This document shows positions 30,806 through 38,556 of a stretch of 64,000 bases of DNA, one piece after another. The notes under the pieces are model-generated. The model searched no databases. It had not been told where the DNA came from and saw only the letters and a list, made by a program, of their open reading frames with translations. The DNA comes from Fimbriimonadaceae bacterium. Its GTDB lineage: Bacteria; Armatimonadota; Fimbriimonadia; Fimbriimonadales; Fimbriimonadaceae. Position 1 is the stretch's first letter. The number at the start of each line of letters is the position of its first letter. The DNA lies in NCBI GenBank assembly GCA_022843485.1, contig JALHNM010000002.1, positions 381,360 through 445,359 on the forward strand, written 5' to 3'. The translations under genes and the position numbers were made by a program.

Positions 30806-33800
30806 TTACTGGATGTCCCAGCTCAGCAGGTCGTAGTCGGCCGTCCAGGTGTTGGCGCCGACGGGGCCGCTCGAGCCGAAGCTCACCCGGGCCTCGATCT
30901 CGCCCAGACCGGCCTTGACGAACCGGGCCGGATTCGTCACCGGGACGGTGATCCGGTTGAAGGCAAGCGTCGCGGCGCGCTGGTCGATCTGGACCCACTG
31001 GTTAGCGACCCAGTCGAACAGCTCGATCCGCTGGAAGAGCCCGCCCGTCGAGACCCGAGCGTCCACCGTGAACGACATTTGCGTCGGCACGCGGACCCAC
31101 GAGCGGGACGAGAGGATGACGCTCACCGGCGGCTCGGTGCGGTTGACCGTGACGCCGTTGCGGACCTGGAAGACCGTGCCGTCGTCGATCAGGGTCTCCT
31201 GGAGGCCGCCCGAGACGACCGCGCCGCGGAACGTCCGGATCGCCGTGCCGACGACCTCCGTGGTCGCGCGGTACGGCTGCACCCAGGTGCGCCAGTTGTT
31301 AGTCTCGGCCCACTCGTGGTGCGACCAGAACAGGCTCGGGTAGGCCGGGTCGGCCTCGACGCCGCTATAGTCGCCCCAGCGCGTGGTGGTGTAGGGGCCG
31401 TTCGAGACCTGGGCGATCGCGCTCGTCGGCATGGTGCCGAGCGGGTCGGTCAGCTTTCGGGTCGAGTAGGCCGACGAGAAGAACTCGGTCGTCGAGGACC
31501 GGGCGTAGGCGACCGTGGCGTTACCGGCCGGGTCGACGCCGACGCTCGAGAAGCTCGAGCGGATCCCCGAACCGAGGTCGATGTCGCCCGATTGGACGAG
31601 GACGGGGTTGTTCCCGCTCACCGGCCAGCCGTTGGGACGGATCTCGTACCATCGCGCTCGGATCGGGTTGCTGACGTGGTGGGTCGCCCAGATCGAGCCG
31701 TTGCGGTACTTGACGCTCCAGAAGCGCGAGTCGAAGGCCGTGACGCGGGTGCCGGTGCCGCCCGAAGGGATGTTCTCCGGGTTGCTGTAGGCCGGGACCG
31801 TGATCTGGAACCGCGTGAAGTTCGGCGTGCCGAGCGGGTCGCGCAGGGCCACGAGGCTGATCTGCGTCCGGTTGGCGCCCTCTTGGTGCTCGACCATGTA
31901 GTAGGCCGGCTCGTTGCGGTCGACCGTGTCCGGGATGCCGGCGGACTGGGTGCTCGTCGGCAGGGTCAGCGAGCGCTGGATCGCGGGCGGGTTACCGGCG
32001 AGCAGCGAGGCCTTGTCGAAGGTGAAGACCGGATAGTTCGAGCCGAGACCGAAGCCGTCGCCCGTCACGTAGAGCACGTTCCCGTCGACGCCGAAGTTCG
32101 GCGAGTCGAAGAAGTTGCCCGCGAGGCTCGAGACGTCGAATTGGTACTTGTTCCAAGCCCCGTTCGGGTCGCTCGTCGCGCTGACGGCGATGAGCGCCCA
32201 CGACTTGGTGCCGCTCCCGGCACCCTGGGTGGCCATGACCCACCAGCGACCGGTCGAGTAATCGAAGAACGCCTCAGGGTCGTAGATGAAGTTGTCGACG
32301 GCCGAGAACGAGCCCCAGAAGCCGTTCGTGAACCGCATGTTCGTGCGGAAGGTCGTCGTGCCGTCCTTCTTGTGGAACGCGATGCCGTCGTTGACGACGG
32401 TGATGATGTCGTCCGGACCGATGGCGACGTCCGGGTCGGGCGGGGTGAAGGTGGTCGGGGTCCAGGCGTTGAACCCACCCGCCGACATCGGGATCGAGCT
32501 CTGCCACTCGTTGGTGGCGAGCCAAGGCCGGTCGATCGGCGGCGTGTGGGGCGTCGGGCCTTCTTGGACGACTCGGACGAACTCCATCCGCGGCTTCTCG
32601 GCGACCGCCTTGGCGTTCGCGGCGAACTCGGTCGTCTCGCGGGCGACCTCGTTGAGCTCTGTCCGGACAGCGCCGGTGAGGGCGGTGGCGGGGACGATCC
32701 GGGTGAAGTAGGCACCCGACTTGTCCGCGATGCCGCCGTCGCCCGACCAGGCCACCGTCAGACCGGCGTCGGTGTAGGCGACCCGGCTCGAACCGGCGGG
32801 GGAGCTGATCGTGCGGGTACCGGGGCCGCTCGGGCTGACGTCGAACGCCTCGCCCGCGGGGGAGCCGTCTGACTCGAACATCCGGGCCCGGACGACGCCC
32901 TGGTCGTCGGAGACCTGGCTCCAGGCGACGGCGAAGGCACCGTCTTCGCGGCCATCGACCGTGACCGCGTCGATGTAGCCCGACTGAAGGGCCGTGCTCG
33001 ACGGCTGGCCGACCGGGTTCAGGGCCGAGTCGAGGACTCGCGTCTCGACCGAGCACGTCTCGCCGGTGCCGATCGTGAGGCTGGCGAGGACGGTGTTGCC
33101 GCCCGCGGTGCTGAGGCTGGGGCTCAGATGCTGGCCCTCGGCGACGAGCCGGCGGGAGCCGACCGGCTGACCGGTGGCGTCAAGGCGCTGGGCGTAGACC
33201 CCTTCAGCCTTGCCGTTCGAGTCGAAGCGGAGCCAGGCCACGACCGCGCCGTTCTGGTCTGCGGTCACGGTCGGGAAAATGTCGCGGCCGCCCGGGGCGG
33301 TCGAGAGGAGGGTGGGCTCGCCCACCGGAGTGCCGTCGGCATCGAGGACGCGGACGAAGACGCGCGGGGTGTTCTGTCGGGTCTCCTCGAGCCAGACGGC
33401 GAACGTCGTGCCGTTCGGCATGCTAGCGGCGGTGACCGAGTCCTTGGAGCCGATCCCGGAGGCGTTGATCTGGGTGTCGCCGGCGAAGACCGAGCTCTGT
33501 TGGCCGTCGCGGAACTGGGTCGCGTAGAGGGCGAGCGGCTTGTCGCCGGCCCAGACCACGGTGGGGTTGAGCTGGGAGGTCCGGCGATCCGTCGAGGCGG
33601 GGACCTCGGCGCTCATCGGCCTGCCGAACGAATCGAAGGTGCGGACGAAGACGCCCGGCATCCCGTTGTTCTGGCGGCGGCTGGCCCAGGCAAGGGCGAA
33701 CGAGCCGTCCTGTCGCACGGCGAGGCTGGCGCCGTTCTGGTCGCTCAAGAGGAACGTGTTGGCCCGGCCCTGGACCTTCACGAACGGGACGCCACCCACG

Positions 33801-33889
33801 GTGATGTCCTCGCTCACTCGAAGGTCAGGCCCGGTCGCAGGCCCGAAGGTGCCGAGCAAGACCCCGGCTAAAGTTAAAGTCGCATGCAT
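30806..33889 (-). CDS. Large secreted protein, beta-propeller-like with C-terminal surface domain
   Basis: 1027 residues with a signal-like N-terminus (MHATLTLAGVLLGTFGPATG). The first ~400 residues hold repeated units of the type GSFALAWASRRQ, TTFAVWLEETRQ and GAVVAWLRFD, each followed by FVRTFD/FVRVLD/YAQRLD, spaced about 45-55 residues and suggesting a beta-propeller. Residues about 480-830 contain PDVAIGPDDIITVVNDGIAFHKKDG and a second propeller-like region. The end (about 900-1027) is an Ig-like domain in which a polar RFQVRNGVTVNRTEPPV-type strand is followed by VSVILSSRSW. Exported, function unknown. Terminated by the hairpins at 30711-30789. Confidence 0.85.
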   Translation of the reverse strand: MHATLTLAGVLLGTFGPATGPDLRVSEDITVGGVPFVKVQGRANTFLLSDQNGASLAVRQDGSFALAWASRRQNNGMPGVFVRTFDSFGRPMSAEVPASTDRRTSQLNPTVVWAGDKPLALYATQFRDGQQSSVFAGDTQINASGIGSKDSVTAASMPNGTTFAVWLEETRQNTPRVFVRVLDADGTPVGEPTLLSTAPGGRDIFPTVTADQNGAVVAWLRFDSNGKAEGVYAQRLDATGQPVGSRRLVAEGQHLSPSLSTAGGNTVLASLTIGTGETCSVETRVLDSALNPVGQPSSTALQSGYIDAVTVDGREDGAFAVAWSQVSDDQGVVRARMFESDGSPAGEAFDVSPSGPGTRTISSPAGSSRVAYTDAGLTVAWSGDGGIADKSGAYFTRIVPATALTGAVRTELNEVARETTEFAANAKAVAEKPRMEFVRVVQEGPTPHTPPIDRPWLATNEWQSSIPMSAGGFNAWTPTTFTPPDPDVAIGPDDIITVVNDGIAFHKKDGTTTFRTNMRFTNGFWGSFSAVDNFIYDPEAFFDYSTGRWWVMATQGAGSGTKSWALIAVSATSDPNGAWNKYQFDVSSLAGNFFDSPNFGVDGNVLYVTGDGFGLGSNYPVFTFDKASLLAGNPPAIQRSLTLPTSTQSAGIPDTVDRNEPAYYMVEHQEGANRTQISLVALRDPLGTPNFTRFQITVPAYSNPENIPSGGTGTRVTAFDSRFWSVKYRNGSIWATHHVSNPIRARWYEIRPNGWPVSGNNPVLVQSGDIDLGSGIRSSFSSVGVDPAGNATVAYARSSTTEFFSSAYSTRKLTDPLGTMPTSAIAQVSNGPYTTTRWGDYSGVEADPAYPSLFWSHHEWAETNNWRTWVQPYRATTEVVGTAIRTFRGAVVSGGLQETLIDDGTVFQVRNGVTVNRTEPPVSVILSSRSWVRVPTQMSFTVDARVSTGGLFQRIELFDWVANQWVQIDQRAATLAFNRITVPVTNPARFVKAGLGEIEARVSFGSSGPVGANTWTADYDLLSWDIQ

Positions 33890-34217
33890 GCTTGTATCGT
33901 CTCCAGGGGCGCCCAGTCGGTCTCCCGGCCCCCCATGGAGTTATACGTGCGGCCCGGCAGAGTTCGTGACTGCGAAAACTAGCAGGTCGGGGGCGGTAGG
34001 CCCAAACTTAGCCACACCGTGGCGGGCTTTGGAGCCGCCTAGGATCGCTCCCAGGCCTAACGTCCCACCCCTGCCCGCGACTCGGGAAGCCCTTTGAGGC
34101 TGGCCGAGACCGCCACCGACATGGGCGACGACTCGGTTCGGATGAAGTCAAGGAGGTCGAGTCGAAGCCGTCGTCTCCGAACCTGTTGCCCCGAGGAAAA
34201 ACTCTTGCGCTGGCGGG
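33890..34217. other. Intergenic region, no gene seen
   Basis: 328 bp upstream of the large secreted protein gene and downstream of the orphan gene at 34218. It must hold the promoter of the minus-strand gene at 33889, but no convincing hexamers or structured leader were recognised. Confidence 0.3.
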
Positions 34218-34748
34218 CTAGCCCGGAGCCCCCCGCCGGAGGGCGACGCACGCCCCGAGGAAGCCGACGACCTCGCGGGCGCACGCTGCGAGCTCACCGT
34301 TGGGGGTCGACGTGTACTCGCAGCGAGCGGCGAAGTCGTATCCCTCCGAGAGCCTCGTGACCAGCAGTTCAAGAAGGAAAACGAGGGTCGCCAGCTGGGC
34401 GACGCTGAGCGCCCCGTGCTGAGCGACGAACCGGGGGAACGAGGCGCGGCCGATCGACGCGAAAAAGCAGAGGTAGGCACTGATCGCGTCCCCGTCATCG
34501 AGCTCGCCGGCCTCCTCGACCAGGGCGATCTGGTACGCCACAGTCCCGAGGACCCGCGCGAGCAGCCCAGGTTCGGCGAAGAAGACCAGGAGGGTATCGC
34601 GCCCGGTCGCCGTCACCGATTGGACGGCCAGGGCTTCCTCGGCCATCGAGGGGTCGCCGTCTATGTACCCCGAGCGGTACAGGGCGAGCTCCTCCGCAGG
34701 CAGCTCCGGCCAGGGGAGCCATCGAGACCTGATTAGCTCGGTCAGCAC
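34218..34748 (-). CDS. Orphan protein attached to an Rhs junction
   Basis: 176 residues from a GTG, rich in Leu/Ala, mostly helical (AQLATLVFLLELLVTRLSEG), with no signal peptide. Family unknown. Its GTG directly follows the stop of an Rhs remnant (TTCTAAGTGCTGACC), at the same place where a second Rhs copy reads TCTTAAGTGCCGACC. It therefore looks like a cassette joined at the Rhs split point: an orphan toxin tail, an immunity protein, or an unrelated gene captured by recombination. Confidence 0.65.
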   Translation of the reverse strand: MLTELIRSRWLPWPELPAEELALYRSGYIDGDPSMAEEALAVQSVTATGRDTLLVFFAEPGLLARVLGTVAYQIALVEEAGELDDGDAISAYLCFFASIGRASFPRFVAQHGALSVAQLATLVFLLELLVTRLSEGYDFAARCEYTSTPNGELAACAREVVGFLGACVALRRGAPG

Positions 34749-34749
34749 T

Positions 34750-34793
34750 TAGAACTTCTCCTGAAGGGTGTCGCTCCCGGCCCAGACCATCGT
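34750..34793 (-). pseudogene. Rhs/YD core remnant (copy A)
   Basis: About 44 bp encode MVWAGSDTLQEKF and a stop, matching the end of the Rhs core segment at 37746 (MVWDGSDTLGEE and stop). Similarity stops abruptly upstream, so only the 3' edge of a core remains, followed by the junction to the gene at 34218. Confidence 0.7.
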
Positions 34794-34974
34794 ATGTGCA
34801 GACGCCGCGCCAGCACGGACGGTTCGAGGAAGCTGCCATCGTGAGCTCCTTTCGAGAACTTGGACGGAGCCAAGGCCCAAAGGGCATCGGGACGGCCGTT
34901 TGCCGAAGGGTCCAGTTCGCTACTGTGCCCCTATCGGCTCGTCCTTCAGCAAAGCGTGCCCCACCTCATGCCAC

Positions 34975-35685
34975 TCAATTCTCGCGAAACCAGGTCATTA
35001 CATCAGTCACAGCGTCTCTGACGTCGGGGTCCAGATCGTCGACTAAGCGAATCACCAGATCTTCGTTATCACTAGAATACTGAAGCGCATACACGGCATA
35101 GGCGCGGACACATGCCGATGGAGACCCTAGGAGGGGAGCGATGACTGGGCGTGTAGCAGCTATGCCGGCAGCAGTCGGGTTTAGACGCAGCGCGTAGAGT
35201 GCACTTAAGACCATAGGCTCTGGCGTATCGCTAGTGAGAAAGTGAGCCATCAGCTGAGTGTCGAAAGTGACCTCGGCGAAGGCCATGTACTCGAGCACAT
35301 CTGAACGTAGGTGTGGATTCGAGAACGTGAATAGATACTCTAGCCCCTTCGCGTGCGACTGCGGGCTATCCATGCTCGCTATCGCATACAACGTGGCTCC
35401 AAGAAGGTTCCTCATCGCACCGACCGGAAATCCGTCGTTCTCACACAATGTGGCCTCAATACTGGCGTGTGCCTCCCAGACAACCTTGTCCAGAACATTA
35501 AGTCCCCTCCTGCAGCGGCGATCTCCGTGCAAACGCGCGGCCGCGGTACGTTCGTCAAGGGAGGTTGCTGAGGAGCCGACCTCGGCCAGAAGCGCACCGC
35601 AAAGAGAAGACTTGCCAGGGTGCCTCTGGAGGCTCTTGCTGATAGTAATCCGATCTTGGTCACTTAGTGGAGGTGGGGCGCGCAT
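34975..35685 (-). CDS. HEAT-repeat-like protein, candidate immunity protein of the Rhs locus
   Basis: 236 residues, helical, with HEAT-like spacing in the second half: MVLSALYALRLNPTAAG, VRAYAVYALQYSSDNEDLVI and DPDVRDAVTDVMTWF. No signal peptide. Base composition is visibly lower in GC than neighbouring housekeeping genes, as is common for toxin/immunity cassettes. It lies downstream of a truncated Rhs copy, the usual immunity position, but the toxin tail of that copy is missing. A function as immunity protein is inferred from place only. Confidence 0.7.
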   Translation of the reverse strand: MRAPPPLSDQDRITISKSLQRHPGKSSLCGALLAEVGSSATSLDERTAAARLHGDRRCRRGLNVLDKVVWEAHASIEATLCENDGFPVGAMRNLLGATLYAIASMDSPQSHAKGLEYLFTFSNPHLRSDVLEYMAFAEVTFDTQLMAHFLTSDTPEPMVLSALYALRLNPTAAGIAATRPVIAPLLGSPSACVRAYAVYALQYSSDNEDLVIRLVDDLDPDVRDAVTDVMTWFREN

Positions 35686-35791
35686 AGTTACCGTCTACTC
35701 TTGCAAGCCACATTATGCTCGCAGTCACTGAATGTTGGACACACGGAAGCGCATTTGGGAGCACATAGGGTCGAGCGGGCGGATGGCCTGA

Positions 35792-36094
35792 TTATGGCCC
35801 GGCCCGGCCCGGGTGGCTCCCGCGACGTCCAGGGCCATAGCCAGGTGCTTGAGCACTTGCGGCGCCTCGCGTTCGAGTGTTCCCTGAGAACCGGGATGAG
35901 CGGGCACGATCCATCCCGCTCAACCCGGCCACCCGCCCGCCGTACGGCCAGTACGCCATCGTGTCGGTCGTCGTGGTCGCGTCGGTAAGGGCCACGGTGT
36001 TGCCGAGGGTGTCGGGCCGGTAGTTCCGCTGGACGCCGTCCCGGTCCTCGTGGACGATGACCCCGTTGATCACCGTGTAGGTCACGGTCGGCAC
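35792..36094 (-). pseudogene. Rhs C-terminal core fragment (copy B), cut by repeat R1
   Basis: From a GTG right after the copy B core stop: TVTYTVINGVIVHEDRDGVQ, RNYRPDTLGNTVAL and TDTMAYWPYG match the gene at 36875 (TRYTSLNGVVYSEDRDGTVR, YRHDTLGSVVATT, VTTYWPYG). After about residue 52 the frame runs into R1 and encodes unrelated residues, so the RARHY/toxin part is lost. Clearly broken. Confidence 0.8.
35805..35938 (+). repeat. Structured repeat R1, partial copy interrupting an Rhs gene
   Basis: Shares CAGGGCCATAGCCAGGTGCT-, GGGATGAGCGGGCAC- and GATCCATCCC-type sequence with full copies at 60810-61061 and 61734-61984. Only the right part is kept. Its right edge (CAACCCGGCCACCCGCC) falls exactly where Rhs similarity stops, after the codons for YWPYG. 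Confidence 0.75.
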
Positions 36095-36270
36095 TTAAGA
36101 CTTCTCCATCAGGTAGTCGGCGCAGTCCCAGACGAAGGTCACCGGGGAAGCCCCTTGCGCCCGCACCGACCGCCGCAGACCGTCGCCCGAGTAAGTGTTC
36201 GTCGTGACCCCGTTGACCACGAAGACCTGCGTCTCCACCGTCATGCGGTCCTCGTCGTCAATGAACCATT
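36095..36270 (-). pseudogene. Rhs/YD core fragment (copy B)
   Basis: About 58 codons: FIDDEDRMTVETQVFVVNGV, NTYSGDGLRRSVRAQ and TFVWDCADYLMEKS, then a stop. It matches the copy at 37746 (YDQENRLTVE, YAYSADGLRRTVQT, MVWDGSDTLGEE). Similarity begins abruptly near 36270, where the frame comes from unrelated sequence. Confidence 0.75.
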
Positions 36271-36351
36271 GTACCAGGACACTTTGAGATCCCGAACGCG
36301 AGTCGTGTTGACGATAGTTGGAGCGAGCAGCCACTTCGAGAGTCAGGCGTT

Positions 36352-36867
36352 CTACTGCGCCGAGGTGGAGTTCCCATCGCCTATCACATCAGATTGAGTA
36401 CCGCCCGCCCGCACGGCAAGGCACGGAGCAAAGATCAACCAAATGCTCGATGCGCTTGTGAGACTGGCAATAACTGTCAAGTAGTGAACTGGGGAACCAG
36501 CCTGGTTTGTCGCCGACACAAGAAGCGTGGGATTCGCGAAAACGAGCACATAGACATGCAGTGAAGCCCACACGATTATCCGAAAGGCGTGTATAGTCGA
36601 AATCCTCACTCCTCTTCGATGTAACATGACTTCGATCCCGGCCCCGAGGTATGTAGACGAAATGCTTGCCAGAAATGCGACAACGACACTTGGCAAGATC
36701 CCAATGAAGACCGCAACTCTAGCAACTGGATTAGCCATGAGTTGCAGTCCGAACGGGTCTTGAGTAGCCTCCACGTGGATTGACATCCCGTAAGTCGTAA
36801 CTACAAATCCAATCAGTGATGCGACGATGGAAATAGAAAGAACAGTTCGAGACATTGTTGCGAACAT
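36352..36867 (-). CDS. Four-TM membrane protein, candidate immunity protein
   Basis: 171 residues with about four membrane segments (VLSISIVASLIGFVVTTYGM, VAVFIGILPSVVVAFLASIS, FRIIVWASLHVYVLVFA, YLTVIASLTSASSIWLIFA). Low GC compared with the genome. The ATG is 7 bp after the stop of the Rhs toxin-tail gene at 36875, the classic place for a cognate immunity gene. A membrane immunity protein would suit a toxin acting at the membrane or entering through it. Unrecognised otherwise. Confidence 0.72.
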   Translation of the reverse strand: MFATMSRTVLSISIVASLIGFVVTTYGMSIHVEATQDPFGLQLMANPVARVAVFIGILPSVVVAFLASISSTYLGAGIEVMLHRRGVRISTIHAFRIIVWASLHVYVLVFANPTLLVSATNQAGSPVHYLTVIASLTSASSIWLIFAPCLAVRAGGTQSDVIGDGNSTSAQ

Positions 36868-36874
36868 TAGTTCT

Positions 36875-37741
36875 TCAGTGCCATCGTATCGGAGGGCCTG
36901 TCACTTCCCACGACCAACTTTCAAAGAGGTCAACTCTGTCCCTAAGCTGTCGCCAGTTAGACTTGCCGCCGATGCACTTCTCCAGCAGGCATTGCACGAA
37001 GTCTTGACAGTTTTGCTGTAGCACATGATAGCACGCTCCCGTCCATGTACGTCCGCATAGCTTAGGAGGCTTACCTTTGAGGTTTCCGAGCGCGATCGCC
37101 TTGAAGTTCTTGCACAGGCACTTCTCGACCATTGCGTCATTGGATATGTTAATGCAGGTGACGCTGCCAACGCCATAGTTACGCATGTTGTCCAGGTTAG
37201 TTCCTCGAAAATCGGAGCCCTCTGGTCGGCCCAGCACGCCCGCGGCGGTTCCTGCAGGACCAAGCCCGATGCCAGCGCAACCAGGTTCACCCGTGCTGAG
37301 CCACCAGTGGCTGTCTTCGGGAGCACAGGCATTCAGGATCACAGGTCTGCGACACAAGTACGTTGCCATCCCTGTAGGATCAGTCGCGAAGGTGGGGGCA
37401 GCTCTGGAATAAGTGTAAGGCTCCTCCTCCGGCCACAGCGGGTCGACGGTCAGCCATCTCCCGAGATCCTGCCGATAGTGCCTTGCCCTGACGTAGGTGC
37501 GCTTGGCGGTGTCCTGGTAGTAGCCGAGGCTGCCGACGAAGCGGAAGGGGTAGGCGGTCGTGGCGGGGCCGGTGCGGACCTCGCCGTAGGGCCAGTACGT
37601 GGTGACGTCCGAGACCGTGCTCCCGCTCGTCGTCGCCACCACCGAGCCGAGCGTGTCGTGGCGGTAGTCCCGCACCGTCCCGTCGCGGTCTTCCGAGTAG
37701 ACCACCCCGTTCAAGCTCGTATAACGCGTTGTCAACGGCAT
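36875..37741 (-). CDS. Rhs C-terminal core with Cys-rich toxin tail
   Basis: 288 residues. Residues 1-105 are the Rhs-associated core end: LTTRYTSLNGVVYSEDRDG, YRHDTLGSVVATT, FVGSLGYYQDTAKRTYVRARHY and RQDLGRWLTVDPL. After YTYSRAAPTFATDPTGM the sequence changes to a variable, Cys-rich tail (about 180 residues). It includes CYHVLQQNCQDFVQCLLEKC; the H-x5-NC-x-DF pattern recalls papain-like/NlpC or LRAT folds, so a peptidase- or acyltransferase-type toxin is possible but unproven. It starts 4 bp after the stop of the core gene at 37746. GC falls in the tail. Confidence 0.82.
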   Translation of the reverse strand: MPLTTRYTSLNGVVYSEDRDGTVRDYRHDTLGSVVATTSGSTVSDVTTYWPYGEVRTGPATTAYPFRFVGSLGYYQDTAKRTYVRARHYRQDLGRWLTVDPLWPEEEPYTYSRAAPTFATDPTGMATYLCRRPVILNACAPEDSHWWLSTGEPGCAGIGLGPAGTAAGVLGRPEGSDFRGTNLDNMRNYGVGSVTCINISNDAMVEKCLCKNFKAIALGNLKGKPPKLCGRTWTGACYHVLQQNCQDFVQCLLEKCIGGKSNWRQLRDRVDLFESWSWEVTGPPIRWH

Positions 37742-37745
37742 CGGT

Positions 37746-38198
37746 TCACTCCTCCCCTAAGGTGTCGCTCCCGTCCCAGACCATCGTCCTTATAGACGAC
37801 GTGACCGTCTGGACAGTTCGCCTCAGACCGTCCGCCGAGTACGCGTACGTCGAGCACGAGCCGTCCGGCGCCACCTCGACCGTCAGACGGTTCTCCTGGT
37901 CATAGACCCAGTTCGTGCCCACGCCGCCCCGGTCCTCGCTCGTGGTGTTCCCGTCCGCGTCGTAGGCGTACGTCACCCGCGTCGGACCGTCCTGCAGCGT
38001 CGTGACCCGGCTCGCCGCGTCGTGCACGAACGTCATCGGATCCAGGCCCTGGTGCCACTTCAGCGTGAGGTTGCCCCGGCTGTCGTAGGCGAAGGTCGCT
38101 GTCCCGCCCGTCACCTGCTGGCCCGTCAGGCGGCCACCGGGATCCATGGTGTACGCGGTCTCCCGCCGTTCACGACGAAGGGCCGACCCTTCCCGCAT
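37746..38198 (-). CDS. Rhs/YD-repeat core, 5'-truncated (copy C)
   Basis: About 150 residues of YD repeats: MDPGGRLTG, FAYDSRGNLTLKWHQG, TYAYDADGNTTSEDRG, WVYDQENRLTVE, TYAYSADGLRRTVQT, then MVWDGSDTLGEE and a stop. True Rhs proteins carry dozens of such repeats and an N-terminal delivery region; here the sequence before TAYTMDPGG (about 38165) is unrelated. It is a displaced or remnant cassette, not a full effector. The following gene begins 4 bp later and supplies the rest of the core. Confidence 0.8.
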   Translation of the reverse strand: MREGSALRRERRETAYTMDPGGRLTGQQVTGGTATFAYDSRGNLTLKWHQGLDPMTFVHDAASRVTTLQDGPTRVTYAYDADGNTTSEDRGGVGTNWVYDQENRLTVEVAPDGSCSTYAYSADGLRRTVQTVTSSIRTMVWDGSDTLGEE

Positions 38199-38308
38199 TC
38201 ACTGCAGAAGAGGCCAACCCTTGATGCCCTTGCGGACCAACATCTCCCCACGCTTCTCCCCCTAGCTGCGGAAGCTACCGGCTATGTTAGGGTTTGCGGC
38301 TAGAAACC

Positions 38309-38383
38309 TGGAGCCGATGACCGGATTCGAACCGGTGACCTGCTGTTTACGAAACAGCTGCTCTACCACTGAGCTACATCGGC
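38309..38383 (-). tRNA. tRNA-Thr (CGT)
   Basis: Cloverleaf on the minus strand: acceptor GCCGATG/CATCGGC, D-arm GCTCAGTGGTAGAGC, anticodon arm CTGTTTCGTAAACAG with anticodon CGT, T-arm CCGGTTCGAATCCGG. CCA is encoded at 38309-38311. Its 3' end points toward the Rhs locus, a common integration side for islands. Confidence 0.95.
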
Positions 38384-38556
38384 GGACGAACCTGGATTAT
38401 GGCACGAACGGGTCGCTCGCGCAGGGGGGGAGAGTCGGACTCCCTAGGCCGTCCGGGGACGGCGGTCAGCCCCCGGACCCGGGATCGGTGCCCAGGCCCA
38501 GGGGTGGGACAGTGCCCTCAGCCGCGCGAGCGGCGGCGGCGGGCGGCGACGGCGCC

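Noticed and set aside
30779..32872. A plus-strand open frame of nearly 700 codons
   Set aside because: It is antisense to the 1027-residue secreted protein. The translation is rich in Arg/Val/Asp/Gly with no domain, the usual shadow in GC-rich DNA.
34495..34887. Minus-strand frame containing TYDGLGRE, resembling an Rhs YDGLGR motif
   Set aside because: The same bases, in the other frame, give the MVWAGSDTLQEKF segment matching two other Rhs copies; the YDGLGRE reading is coincidental.
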